NCBI GenBank assembly: GCA_900319345.1
Contig: ONNZ01000006.1
Coordinates: 1-64,000 of the forward strand
From: an uncultured Eubacteriales bacterium
GTDB taxonomy: Bacteria; Bacillota; Clostridia; Christensenellales; CAG-138
DNA: 64,000 nucleotides
Reading direction: 5' to 3'
Shown here in pieces: positions 1 through 8,515 of this stretch; the stretch's first letter is position 1; every line of letters starts with the position of its first letter. Made by a program: the position numbers and the translations under genes. Under the pieces are notes generated by a model that did no database searches, was not told the DNA's origin, and was given only the letters and a program-made list of their open reading frames with translations.

Positions 1-1170
1 CTTTCAGATATATGCGATACGACAAGCGGAGGAACACCGAGCAGAAAAGTACAGGAATACTACCAGAACGGTACTATTCCATGGGTTAAATCCGGTGAAC
101 TAGAAAACAATATCATTCTTGACACTGAAGAATATATAACGGAAGAAGCATTAGCGAATTCCAGCGCTAAAATCTTTCCTGCCGGAACTCTGTTAATCGC
201 ACTGTATGGCGCTACAATTGGGAAGCTGGCTTTTTTGGGCATTCCAGCAGCTACAAACCAGGCGGTATGTGCTATCTTTGAAAACAAGAAAGTATCCCTA
301 AAATACCTGTACTATTATTTACTTTTCAAGCGTTCTGATTTGGTTAAGCAAGGGATTGGCGGCGCACAACCAAATATAAGTCAAGCTATATTAAAAAAGT
401 TGATAATTCCATATCCTGTTTCAATAAGCGACCAGGAACGCATCGTTGCCCGGATCGAGGAGCTGTTCTCCCAGCTTGACGCGGGAGTGGAAACGCTGAA
501 AAAGACAAAAGCACAGCTTGCGGTATATCGGCAGGCTGTACTGAAAGAGGCTTTTTCATCAGAGCTATCTTCTAAAACAGTGGAAATCAACGAGATAGTG
601 GATGATATTCGTATTGGGCCATTTGGAACAATGTTACACAAAAGCGATTATATTACTGGCGGCGTGCCAGTTATCAATCCGCAGCACATTAAAAATGGAA
701 AGATTCTCCCCGGCGCATCGGTAACAGTTTCAGAAGAGAAAGCGAGAGATTTGTCGGCTTACAGGTTACAGACAAATGACATCATCATGGGCCGTAGAGG
801 AGAAATGGGAAGGGCTGCGGCAATAACCGATGTAGAAAATGGCTGGTTGTGCGGTACAGGGAGTATTCTGTTCCGTTTAAAATCTAATTTTGATGCTGGT
901 TTTTATGCTCAAATATTGTCAAGTCCTGATGTAGTGCATTATCTCGAAGAACATGCAACAGGCACGACGATGAAAAATCTTAACGAAGAGATTGTTCAGT
1001 ATATTCCTGTGCCATTTGTAACCACTGAGATGCAGTGGGACATTACAATGAAAATGGACAGTAAAATGTCCGTCTGTGACAGCATCGAACAGACAGTGGA
1101 TGCGGCTTTGCAGCAGGCAGAAGCCATGCGGCAGAGCATTCTGAAAGACGCTTTTGAAGGGAGGCTGTGA
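1..1170 (+). CDS. hsdS: Type I restriction-modification specificity subunit HsdS (5' end outside window)
   Basis: Specificity subunit of a type I restriction-modification enzyme; it reads the bipartite DNA target and anchors HsdM and HsdR. The frame is open from base 1, so the true start lies to the left; 389 codons are visible. In order they hold most of the first target-recognition domain (GGTPSRK, IPWVKSGEL, LYGATIGKLA), a conserved spacer helix (QERIVARIEELFSQLDAG), a second target-recognition domain (RIGPFGTMLHKSDY) and a closing helix ending RQSILKDAFEGRL. The halves repeat the same plan, as usual for HsdS. Lower GC than the core genes to the right. The hsdR gene is not in the window. 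Confidence 0.93.
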   Translation, partial: LSDICDTTSGGTPSRKVQEYYQNGTIPWVKSGELENNIILDTEEYITEEALANSSAKIFPAGTLLIALYGATIGKLAFLGIPAATNQAVCAIFENKKVSLKYLYYYLLFKRSDLVKQGIGGAQPNISQAILKKLIIPYPVSISDQERIVARIEELFSQLDAGVETLKKTKAQLAVYRQAVLKEAFSSELSSKTVEINEIVDDIRIGPFGTMLHKSDYITGGVPVINPQHIKNGKILPGASVTVSEEKARDLSAYRLQTNDIIMGRRGEMGRAAAITDVENGWLCGTGSILFRLKSNFDAGFYAQILSSPDVVHYLEEHATGTTMKNLNEEIVQYIPVPFVTTEMQWDITMKMDSKMSVCDSIEQTVDAALQQAEAMRQSILKDAFEGRL

Positions 1171-1172
1171 TC

Positions 1173-1742
1173 ATGCCAATAATTACCGATTGGCTGATGG
1201 TGGGAATAACAGGCATTTATGTCATAGCAACGATCTTTATTTGTGTTTTCAATGGGAGATCAGCAAAAGCGACCCGTGAACAGATTGCAGAATCAAAGCG
1301 ACAGTTTGAAGAAACAAAGCGCCTTGAAAATATGCCGTGCTTTGAATTGCATTTCGATAAGATGGAGACAGGCACCGGAACAAGTATTGAATTAACAGAT
1401 AAACAAACGGGTGTAATTCATACCTTGTTTACCAAGTATCGTATTGAAAACATCAGTAAGGGGACAGCAATAAATGTAAAATGTATAGTAAAATCTACAA
1501 TTAAAGACGTAGAATTAATTACATGTCCTATTGTCCCAGCACAAAAAGAGAAATCTATCAATTGCTTGATTCTGGCAGATAAAGGATACTTTATTGATAA
1601 CTCACTACCTTTTTCTGTAGCAATTTTTTACGAAGATATCATGAGTAATCATTATGAGCAGATTATAGAGTTGGAGTTCATTGAAGATAATCCAAGATGG
1701 ATTTGGGTAAAAAGTGTTGGTGCACCTCAGCTGAAGAATTAA
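1173..1742 (+). CDS. Membrane-anchored protein of unknown function inside the hsd locus
   Basis: Function not recognised. 189-190 residues: an N-terminal membrane segment (about residues 5-26, WLMVGITGIYVIATIFICVF), a charged, probably coiled-coil stretch (AKATREQIAESKRQFEETKR) and a mostly beta C-terminal region of about 130 residues. The ATG at 1173 is preferred over a GTG at 1167 because GGGAGG lies 8 bases upstream. It begins 2 bases after the hsdS stop and ends 10 bases before hsdM, so it is co-transcribed with the restriction genes. AT-rich codon use. Its position between hsdS and hsdM suggests an accessory or defence role; that is inference. Confidence 0.75.
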   Translation: MPIITDWLMVGITGIYVIATIFICVFNGRSAKATREQIAESKRQFEETKRLENMPCFELHFDKMETGTGTSIELTDKQTGVIHTLFTKYRIENISKGTAINVKCIVKSTIKDVELITCPIVPAQKEKSINCLILADKGYFIDNSLPFSVAIFYEDIMSNHYEQIIELEFIEDNPRWIWVKSVGAPQLKN

Positions 1743-1752
1743 GGAGAATAAT

Positions 1753-3240
1753 ATGCCTGATCAATCTTCATCCATCATTTCCAAGGTTTGGGGCATGTGC
1801 GGCCCGTTGCGAGACGACGGCGTTTCCTATGGCGATTATCTGGAGCAGCTTACATACCTGATCTTCCTCAAAATGTCTGACGAGTACGCCAAGCCACCCT
1901 ACAGAAAGCAGACGGGTATCCCGGATGGCTATGGCTGGAGCGACATGAACACCCTCACGGGCGCGGATCTAGAGGATCAGTATAAAAAGACGCTGGAAAA
2001 GCTGGGCGAGCAGGGCGGCATCCTCGGTCAGATCTTCCAGGGTGCGATCAATAAGGTCAGCAACGCCGCAATCCTTTACCGGATCGTGCAGATGATCGAC
2101 CGGGAAAAGTGGGTCTCCATGTCCTCCGATGTGAAGGGCGAGATCTACGAGGGTTTGCTGCAGAAAAACGCCGAGGACGTGAAATCCGGCGCAGGTCAGT
2201 ATTTTACGCCTCGCGCCCTGATCCAAGCGATGGTCGCCTGCATCCGACCGGAGCCGATGAAAACCATTGCGGATCCCTGCTGCGGCAGCGGCGGGTTCTT
2301 TCTCGCCGCACAGGCGTTCCTTGCCGATCCGGCGAACTACACCCTCGACCGCGAACAGAAGGAATTCCTGAAAAACAGCACGTTTTATGGCGGAGAGAAT
2401 GTAGCTCTAACCCGCAAACTCTGCCTAATGAACCTGTACTTGCATAATATCGGGGACATATACGGCAATGTACCTGTTGCATACGGCGATTCGCTGCTCA
2501 CCGATCCGGGCTACCGCGTGGATTATGTGCTCACCAACCCGCCCTTTGGCAAAAAATCCTCCCTCACCTTCACCAACGAGGAAGGCGAACAGGAGGAAGA
2601 GGATCTCGTTTATAACCGTCAGGATTTCTGGACCACCAGCAGCAACAAGCAGCTCAACTTCGTCCAGCACATCAATACGATCTTGAAGGCCACGGGCAAG
2701 GCCGCTGTGGTCGTGCCGGACAACGTGCTCTTTGAGGGCGGTGCGGGCGAGATCGTCCGAAAGAAGCTGCTTGCCACCTGTGATCTGCATACGATCCTCC
2801 GCCTGCCCACGGGCATCTTCTATAAGCCGGGTGTAAAGGCAAACGTCATTTTCTTCGACAAGCGTCCAGCCAGCGCCAATACGCAAACGAAGACCGTGTG
2901 GATCTACGATTTCCGCACCAACATCCATTTCACCCTGAAGCAGAACCCACTGACGTATGAGGCCCTTCAGGATTTCATCGACTGCTATCACCCCGAGAAC
3001 CGCTTCGAGCGCAGGGAGACATATTCAGAGGATAATCCTGAGGGCCGCTGGCGTAAGTTCAACGTGGAAAAGGACATCCTGACACGGGACAAAACGAGCC
3101 TGGACATCTTCTGGATCAAGGATAAGTCCCTGGCCGATCTTGACAACCTGCCCTCGCCGGACGAGCTCGCTGCCGACATCATCGAGAACCTCCAGAGCGC
3201 GTTGCAGAGTTTTCAGGAACTGAAGGCACGCTTGAATTGA
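1753..3240 (+). CDS. hsdM: Type I restriction-modification DNA methyltransferase HsdM
   Basis: N6-adenine DNA methyltransferase subunit; transfers a methyl group from SAM to adenine in the target chosen by HsdS. 495 residues, normal length. An N-terminal helical HsdM domain (LEQLTYLIFLKMSDEYA) is followed by the SAM-binding motif DPCCGSGGFF near residue 174 and the catalytic NPPF motif near residue 262 (VLTNPPFGKK). The GGAGAA ribosome binding site sits just upstream of the ATG. It follows the 1173-1742 orphan and ends at the leader of the ATPase gene. The order S-orphan-M-ATPase is unusual; M-S-R or R-M-S is typical. GC higher than hsdS, so the locus may be a mosaic. Confidence 0.96.
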   Translation: MPDQSSSIISKVWGMCGPLRDDGVSYGDYLEQLTYLIFLKMSDEYAKPPYRKQTGIPDGYGWSDMNTLTGADLEDQYKKTLEKLGEQGGILGQIFQGAINKVSNAAILYRIVQMIDREKWVSMSSDVKGEIYEGLLQKNAEDVKSGAGQYFTPRALIQAMVACIRPEPMKTIADPCCGSGGFFLAAQAFLADPANYTLDREQKEFLKNSTFYGGENVALTRKLCLMNLYLHNIGDIYGNVPVAYGDSLLTDPGYRVDYVLTNPPFGKKSSLTFTNEEGEQEEEDLVYNRQDFWTTSSNKQLNFVQHINTILKATGKAAVVVPDNVLFEGGAGEIVRKKLLATCDLHTILRLPTGIFYKPGVKANVIFFDKRPASANTQTKTVWIYDFRTNIHFTLKQNPLTYEALQDFIDCYHPENRFERRETYSEDNPEGRWRKFNVEKDILTRDKTSLDIFWIKDKSLADLDNLPSPDELAADIIENLQSALQSFQELKARLN

Positions 3241-3281
3241 ATCGTTATAAGATCGAACCGAAAGAGAAAGGAAGTGTTCAT

Positions 3282-5345
3282 ATGGGCATGATCGTATCTG
3301 ATGTGAAAAATATCTATCTGGTTGAACATGCAGATCAAACAGATATGCTTAAGGCGTTTTTGAATGGCTTTGATATAACATATGCGGAGAAAAAACGCCT
3401 GAACAATACGAACATATACGCATTTCTGCTGAAGCCGGAAACATATATCACAGAGGCATTTGGAATCGACAGAGAGATTATCCTTGCATATTCCGAATAT
3501 GATACATTACAACCACGCTCACTTCAAGCGGTTGACATGCTATTCGATGTGTTTCCGTTCAAAAACAGGGTCGATTCCCTGAATTGCTTTTTCATTTCAA
3601 AAGACAGAGCAGTTCTTCAAAATGCAGGTGTAACAAGTTTTGCTGACGATAGGTCACGTTCCATTGTTCCATTTGTATATGATGATCTGATTGTCAATGG
3701 TAATGATAGTTGGTATATCCGGAATGTTCTACGAGCCAATTTCTATGATGTTGATCTGTTTGGCTACACCCTTCCCTTGAGAGATGAAGCATCCTTTTTT
3801 GGACGTCAGCAAGTTGTATCCCGTTATATCGATGCTATAAAGAGGGGCGAGAACCGAGGCGTTTTTGGTATACGAAAAGCAGGAAAAACATCATTACTAT
3901 TTAAAATTGATCGAATCGTACGTGAACAAAAACTTGGTTTCGTATTATTTTATGACTGCAAATCCCCTTCATATCGTTCGCTTCATTGGAACGAGTTGCT
4001 TGGTGAAATATGTAATAACATTGCCAAACGTTTACATATATATATTAAAAAAGAATATGACATCAAAAACATTATAAAAAGTTTCCGATATGTAGTTCAT
4101 GAGGCAGCAAAAAGAAATCTCAAAGTAGTTATCATGTTTGATGAAATCGAATACATCTCGTTCAAAAGCCGCATGAATACACATTGGCATTCCGAATTCG
4201 TTGATTTCTGGCAAACTATTTGGTCCGTACAAAGCATACATCGCAATCTTGTGTTCATTTTGGCTGGTGTTAATCCAACCGTTACAGAGATTGATACAAT
4301 TGATGGGATTCAGAATCCATTGTTTAGCATCGTCCAATCTGAGTATTTGCAAGGCCTTTCGGAAGAAGACTCTCGCGTTATGATTCGCACGCTTGGTAGA
4401 CGGATGGGTATCAAATTTGAGCATGATGCTATTTCAGTGCTATATAAACAATATAACGGACATCCAATGTTGCTCCGCTTGGCATGCAGTTATATTAATC
4501 GTCAATATGACAATCAAAATAGACCAATAACAATTTCAAAAGAGGCAGTTCTAAAAATCCAGGAAGAAATTGATGTGGAGTTAGCATACTATTTCAAACA
4601 TGTTGTTTCTGAAATACAACAGTTTTATCCGGAGGAGTACGAGATGCTTGAATTGCTCGCATCAGGGCAGACATCTGACTTTATGGAGCTTTCGGTACTA
4701 GCGGAGTATACTAAACACCTTTATAGTTACGGCTTGATAGCGAAGAATGAATTTGGGATGCCATATGTAAAAATGCCAGTTGCGGGTAGATACGTTGCTC
4801 TAGAGTTAGCAAAAAGAGAAAAGCGCGGGTCTTTGTATAAAACTATAGATAAAGATAAGCGTCAAAACTGGGTTCAGCAAAGAGTTCGCTCCATTATTCG
4901 AGATTTGAGACAATTAGAAACTGCGATTCATGGAGCGGGGAAGAACAAACTGTTTGGAGAGAATTCTTTCCCAGAGGCAGAGAAATTTGCGGCTGTACAA
5001 CCTGTGAGTACCGAAGCTCAGTTTGAGAACTTTATAAATACTTGCAACAAATGCTTCGTTGAAGCAATTGATAATTATGGGAAATCAATTGGAAAGGACA
5101 GGTACTTTTGGACTGATATAAAGCCCACATATTCGACCCTCTTTGATGTGCTACATAGAATTCGGGTTTACAGACATTCTTCGGATCATCTCAAGCTCAA
5201 ACCGGATGTAGCACAAAAATATAAAGAATATTGGGAGGAAGATACCCAAGGAATTACTGAAGAGTCAGAAAAATATTTCGTAACACAACAGAAGCTTCTG
5301 GAAAGCTTCCTTACGGCAATACAGGTTGAAATGGCCGCATTCTAA
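3282..5345 (+). CDS. AAA/STAND-type P-loop ATPase linked to the type I R-M locus
   Basis: Large ATP-binding protein of 687 residues. After about 190 residues without a recognised fold comes a P-loop (GIRKAGKTSL, about 195-204) and a Walker B strand (VVIMFDEIEYIS, about 281-292), followed by an ORC/STAND-like lid region and a winged-helix-like part; the last 130 residues (LFGENSF... DRYFWTDIKPTYSTLFDVL) resemble a Swt1/HEPN-type helical tail only loosely. ATG 3282 is chosen because AAAGGAAG lies 7-8 bases upstream; an in-frame TTG at 3237 overlapping the hsdM stop is the alternative. AT-rich, unlike hsdM, so probably of separate origin. Likely a defence-associated ATPase; substrate unknown. 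Confidence 0.8.
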   Translation: MGMIVSDVKNIYLVEHADQTDMLKAFLNGFDITYAEKKRLNNTNIYAFLLKPETYITEAFGIDREIILAYSEYDTLQPRSLQAVDMLFDVFPFKNRVDSLNCFFISKDRAVLQNAGVTSFADDRSRSIVPFVYDDLIVNGNDSWYIRNVLRANFYDVDLFGYTLPLRDEASFFGRQQVVSRYIDAIKRGENRGVFGIRKAGKTSLLFKIDRIVREQKLGFVLFYDCKSPSYRSLHWNELLGEICNNIAKRLHIYIKKEYDIKNIIKSFRYVVHEAAKRNLKVVIMFDEIEYISFKSRMNTHWHSEFVDFWQTIWSVQSIHRNLVFILAGVNPTVTEIDTIDGIQNPLFSIVQSEYLQGLSEEDSRVMIRTLGRRMGIKFEHDAISVLYKQYNGHPMLLRLACSYINRQYDNQNRPITISKEAVLKIQEEIDVELAYYFKHVVSEIQQFYPEEYEMLELLASGQTSDFMELSVLAEYTKHLYSYGLIAKNEFGMPYVKMPVAGRYVALELAKREKRGSLYKTIDKDKRQNWVQQRVRSIIRDLRQLETAIHGAGKNKLFGENSFPEAEKFAAVQPVSTEAQFENFINTCNKCFVEAIDNYGKSIGKDRYFWTDIKPTYSTLFDVLHRIRVYRHSSDHLKLKPDVAQKYKEYWEEDTQGITEESEKYFVTQQKLLESFLTAIQVEMAAF

Positions 5346-5461
5346 TGATATGCATTCGTGTTGTCTGGTAGGGGGTCTTGTATCAATCGTTAAGTTCAAA
5401 GCCAGGTAAAGCAAACAGAGGCTCAGCTAATATACTCAGTGTTATAGTGCAAATAGAATAA

Positions 5462-6847
5462 TTACCTCGCCCTGGGCAGCGCCAGCAGTTCCCGAACGCG
5501 GCGGTCGAGGTGGGCTTCGATGGCTTGCAGGCGGTCCTCCGGAAGGTTGAGGGAGGGGTGGCGAGTGAAACGGAAGCCGATCAGTCGGCGGAGCTGATTG
5601 CGCTGCCTGGTGCCCATCACCTCGCGGCAGATGGTTTCGTAGGGGACGCCGTAGGGGTTGGAGCGGGTCTTTGCGTAGTCGTCCAGATGGGCATAGTCCT
5701 CCGGCATGGCGAAATTGAACAGGGAGATGCCGTTGTCGAAGATCGGCGCGGCACCGATGACCTGGCCGGAGCGGTTGTCCCGCAGCACGCCGAAGTTGCC
5801 AAAGTGCCGGTCCTCGTTATAGATGACCGCGTCGAACACCAGCATGCTTTTCAACTCCTCGGCGGCCTCTTTGCTGATCCCGGCATAGTATTCCAGGCAC
5901 CCCTGGATGCCGCCGGACTTCACCAAATGCCCGATGGGGATGTAGGCGGTGTCTATGTCCGTGAACAGCTTGCACTTGGAAGCCAGGATGTCCTTCCAGT
6001 TCTCCAGGTCGTAGTGGACGCAATGGAGCCCCATGCGCTCGGCGATCTGGCAGGCGTAGTACTCGCTGTAAGGCTCCCGGCCGGTGTTGGCCGCGCCCTC
6101 CGTGCCGCCCTTGTAGAGATAGATGCCGTCCCCCTCGATGAACCGCCACGCCTTGCGCAGCATGCCCTGGGTGGTCAGCTCCGGGGAGGTGGTGAAGACT
6201 TCCCGGCTTTGGCCGACACCGGTATAGGCCACCAGGGACAGCACGCTGGAAAAGCGGTTCTCATACAGATTGTATTCCGTAAAACTGCCGGGAAAGCCCA
6301 GGGGCACGACCCAATAGCTGTCGTTGAGGGAAAGTCCTTTGCAGACGTCGATGATGCCCTTGGTGTTGTTGATGCTGAGCCCCAGGGTCTTCAGGATCTC
6401 GTCCACAAAGGCCCGGTTCTTGGGGATGACCCGGCGCTCCAGCCAATGGATGATCCCATCGCCGGTCAACGTGAGGTCCAGGGGGAACACGGCCTTACGC
6501 GCCTCGTTTACGGAGAGGATCTCCGCTTTCAATCCCTCCAACCCACTGTCCTTCAGCCGGAAGGTCAAAAGTTCCTCATCGTATAGCCGGAGACTGTACT
6601 CATCCATGATACCATCCTCTTTTTCCTCCAGCACAACGGACACATCCTTGCCCAGCGCCCCGGCCACTTTTAGCAACATATCCAGGGAGATATTTTGAGC
6701 GCCGCTCTCCATCCGACTGATGTTGGACCGCTTGGTGCCGATCATATCCGCCAACGCCTGCTGGGAAATGCCCTTCTCCAGCCGGGCAGCGGTCAATATA
6801 GAGATGATTTTTTGCCGATCCTGGGTAATGGAACGATCATCCATCAT
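5462..6847 (-). CDS. HTH (XRE) - HipA-like serine/threonine kinase fusion
   Basis: 461 residues. An XRE/HipB-like helix-turn-helix (about residues 12-65; LEKGISQQALADMIGTKRS, NISRMESG) is joined to a HipA-like kinase: ATP-lysine region around GDGIYLYKGG, catalytic loop YNEDRHFGNFG near residue 345, and metal-binding IFDNG near 368. In classical hipBA toxin-antitoxin loci the DNA-binding antitoxin and the kinase are separate proteins; here they are one chain. Start ATG 6847 has GGAGG 8 bases upstream (an in-frame GTG at 6856 overlaps that site). The gene stands alone and is probably autorepressed through the palindrome at 6860-6897. Whether it is toxic or a housekeeping signalling kinase cannot be told. 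Confidence 0.8.
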   Translation of the reverse strand: MMDDRSITQDRQKIISILTAARLEKGISQQALADMIGTKRSNISRMESGAQNISLDMLLKVAGALGKDVSVVLEEKEDGIMDEYSLRLYDEELLTFRLKDSGLEGLKAEILSVNEARKAVFPLDLTLTGDGIIHWLERRVIPKNRAFVDEILKTLGLSINNTKGIIDVCKGLSLNDSYWVVPLGFPGSFTEYNLYENRFSSVLSLVAYTGVGQSREVFTTSPELTTQGMLRKAWRFIEGDGIYLYKGGTEGAANTGREPYSEYYACQIAERMGLHCVHYDLENWKDILASKCKLFTDIDTAYIPIGHLVKSGGIQGCLEYYAGISKEAAEELKSMLVFDAVIYNEDRHFGNFGVLRDNRSGQVIGAAPIFDNGISLFNFAMPEDYAHLDDYAKTRSNPYGVPYETICREVMGTRQRNQLRRLIGFRFTRHPSLNLPEDRLQAIEAHLDRRVRELLALPRAR

Positions 6848-6859
6848 GGTCCACACCTC

Positions 6860-6897
6860 CTTTTGTTATCCGATGTTATCATAGATGATAACAAAAG
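6860..6897 (-). promoter_or_regulatory. Palindromic operator upstream of the HTH-HipA gene
   Basis: A perfect 11-bp inverted repeat (CTTTTGTTATC 6860-6870 and GATAACAAAAG 6887-6897) flanks a further GTTATC at 6875-6880, giving three GTTATC half-sites in 30 bp. It overlaps the ribosome binding site region of the kinase gene. HipB-like proteins bind such paired half-sites to repress their own operon, so autoregulation by the fused HTH is the likely role. Confidence 0.7.
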
Positions 6898-6985
6898 TCA
6901 ACCGTGGAGGCGCTTTGCACAGACTATTCTGAATCATCGTCAAAAGATGACTTCGTAAGGCGGGACCATGCCGTGAGGCGTTCGG

Positions 6986-7213
6986 TCAGAGATACCGGAC
7001 GCCCTGCTCCATTTGGTAGGCGATGGGGTGGAGTCCGTCGTCGTGGGCGTCCACCTTGTCCAGGAAGGCGGCCACCTTCTTTTGGTTCTTCATGCGGAAG
7101 ACCTTGATCCAGGCCTCAGCGGCCTGGTCATTCCAGGAGGGAAGAAAGGTGATCGTGGGCGGGGGCCGCCTGTGCTTTTGTTTTCGCTTGGGCTTGGGCA
7201 GGACGGGGGTCAT
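6986..7213 (-). CDS. Small basic protein coupled to tnpV
   Basis: 75 residues, function not recognised. The N-terminus is very basic (KPKRKQKHRR) and the rest is helical (AAEAWIKVFRMKNQKKVAAF). Its ATG overlaps the tnpV stop in an ATGA arrangement, so translation is probably coupled. Likely a passenger of the same mobile element. Confidence 0.55.
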   Translation of the reverse strand: MTPVLPKPKRKQKHRRPPPTITFLPSWNDQAAEAWIKVFRMKNQKKVAAFLDKVDAHDDGLHPIAYQMEQGVRYL

Positions 7214-7584
7214 GGATAGATCAACTCCCCATATACCATCTCCCTGACCCGGGCGCGGATACTGTTCATTCGGCCCACCCAGGATAGGGGATCGGCGGCC
7301 TTGAGCCGCTCATCCACGCCCTCCCGCTGGGCCAGCTCCCGGACCAGGCGGGCAGCCATGGCCGTGGCCTCCTCGTTGAGGTCAGCCAGGTGGTCGTTCA
7401 GCTTGCCCGAAAGGAGGAGGCTGGTGTAGAGGGTCTGTCGATGGGTTTTCAGGTAGTTTAGCCGCCGTCGGCCCCAGATGCCGATGGGTCGAGGGGGCGG
7501 ATCGTCGTCCCCGGCGATCAGGTAATAATCGCCGGTGAGCTCGTACTCGAGCCCGGTTTTTTCATCTCGGATGTGCGGTTTCAT
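7210..7584 (-). CDS. tnpV: TnpV-family transposon-encoded protein
   Basis: 124 residues, full length for TnpV, a small protein found in Tn4451/Tn4453-like and Tn1549-like elements of Clostridia. Recognised from its start (MKPHIRDEKTGLEYELTGDY), the RPIGIWGRR block, the TLYTSLLLSGKLNDHLAD block and the end (MNSIRARVREMVYGELIY). Its biochemical role is not established. It lies 160 bp from the spoVAD break and marks the block as mobile. Confidence 0.85.
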   Translation of the reverse strand: MKPHIRDEKTGLEYELTGDYYLIAGDDDPPPRPIGIWGRRRLNYLKTHRQTLYTSLLLSGKLNDHLADLNEEATAMAARLVRELAQREGVDERLKAADPLSWVGRMNSIRARVREMVYGELIYP

Positions 7585-7642
7585 GGTCCCTCCAATATGG
7601 TGTTTGTTGTGTATCGGCCCCCCCTTTTTGGTGTTTATGTCT

Positions 7643-7667
7643 CATTAACCTATTTGTACCGTTAATG
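7643..7667. repeat. Short inverted repeat near the island end
   Basis: CATTAAC (7643-7649) and GTTAATG (7661-7667) are separated by 11 bases. It lies about 75 bp inside the inferred island boundary. It could be a recombinase-binding site of the element or a regulatory site; the sequence alone does not decide. Confidence 0.35.
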
Positions 7668-7701
7668 GGACGGTGTGTTTGGAATATGCCGCCAAGTCTG
7701 G

Positions 7702-8382
7702 CTAAAAAAGAGGAAAAACCGATGGTGTTAGTATACCACTGGCAGGGGCCATGGCCGCGCCCATGTTGTTGGCGTCGGTGATCCCAAGATCCCGGACCCG
7801 GCCCAGGGTGGCGGCCTCCAGCCGCACGTGCCGAAAGCCCGTGTGGGGCAGGGGGGCATCCCCCAGGAGCACGGCCCCGGCGCCGGTGACGGTCCGCTGG
7901 GCGTGAGGCGGGGCGGTGGTGCCCATCTCCAGGGGGAAGCGGTACTGGCGCTCGGCGGTGGAGAAATGGGAGCTGGCGGCGCAGAGGGCCTGGGTGCGGT
8001 AGCCCCCGTCCACCAGGGTGGCCCCCAGGAGCAGGGCCTCCGTCATGGTGGAGCAGGCCCCGTAGAGGCCCAGGTAGGGGATGGCCAGCTCCCTCGCGGC
8101 GTAGCTGGCGGTGACGATCTGGTTCAGCAGGTCCCCGGCCAGCAGGCACCCCGCCTCCTCCATGGGCAGGGCCACCCGGGCCATGGCCCGGCAGAGGGCC
8201 TTTATGAGCATCTTTCGCTCCCCCTGCTCGAAGGTCTTCTCCCCCAGCCGATCGTCCTCCATGATCTCGTCGAACACGTGGCCGTAGGGCCCCTTCTCCT
8301 CGGCCTTGCCCGCCACGCTGGCGGCGGAGAGCACGTAGGGCCGGTTTTCAAACACCAGCGTGGCGCTGCCTGCCTGTTTCAT
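7702..8382 (-). pseudogene. spoVAD: Stage V sporulation protein AD, C-terminally truncated
   Basis: SpoVAD is a thiolase-fold protein of the SpoVA channel that moves calcium-dipicolinate into the forespore and binds dipicolinic acid; the usual length is about 338 residues. Here the first 214 residues match well (LVFENRPYVLSAASVAGKAE, LYGACSTMTEALLLGA, CAASSHFSTAERQYRFPLE, DANNMGAAMAPA), then 12 unrelated residues lead to a stop. The break falls at about 7740, where the accessory block begins, so the 3' third was displaced by insertion. Start ATG 8382 has AAAGGAAA upstream. spoVAC is not adjacent; an intact copy is at 45809-46249. Confidence 0.85.
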
Positions 8383-8452
8383 CTTCCGTTTCCTTTCGTT
8401 TTTTCCTTACTCTGCCACCGAAGACGCTCAAATATGCAGCAGGAATCCATTC

Positions 8453-8480
8453 TTGACAACCGGGCAAAGGCTGGCATAAT
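8453..8480 (+). promoter_or_regulatory. Promoter of the nitroreductase gene
   Basis: TTGACA (8453-8458), 16 bases, CATAAT (8475-8480). Good sigma-A-type match 36 bp before the ATG, with GGAGGA (8503-8508) as ribosome binding site. Confidence 0.7.
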
Positions 8481-8515
8481 GAAAGCGAAAAGACCCATGG
8501 ACGGAGGACAGGAAG

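Larger units (their letters stand above)
1..7740. mobile_element. Genomic island (right part) ending inside spoVAD
   Basis: Accessory block with restriction genes, an orphan ATPase, an HTH-HipA kinase and a TnpV-type transposon protein. Composition is heterogeneous and lower in GC than the region from 7741 on. The right boundary is placed near 7740 because the SpoVAD reading frame is normal up to residue 214 and then switches to 12 unrelated codons and a stop. The left boundary and any integrase or recombinase lie outside the window, so the element type is not known. TnpV proteins are typical of Tn4451/Tn1549-like clostridial elements. Confidence 0.55.
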
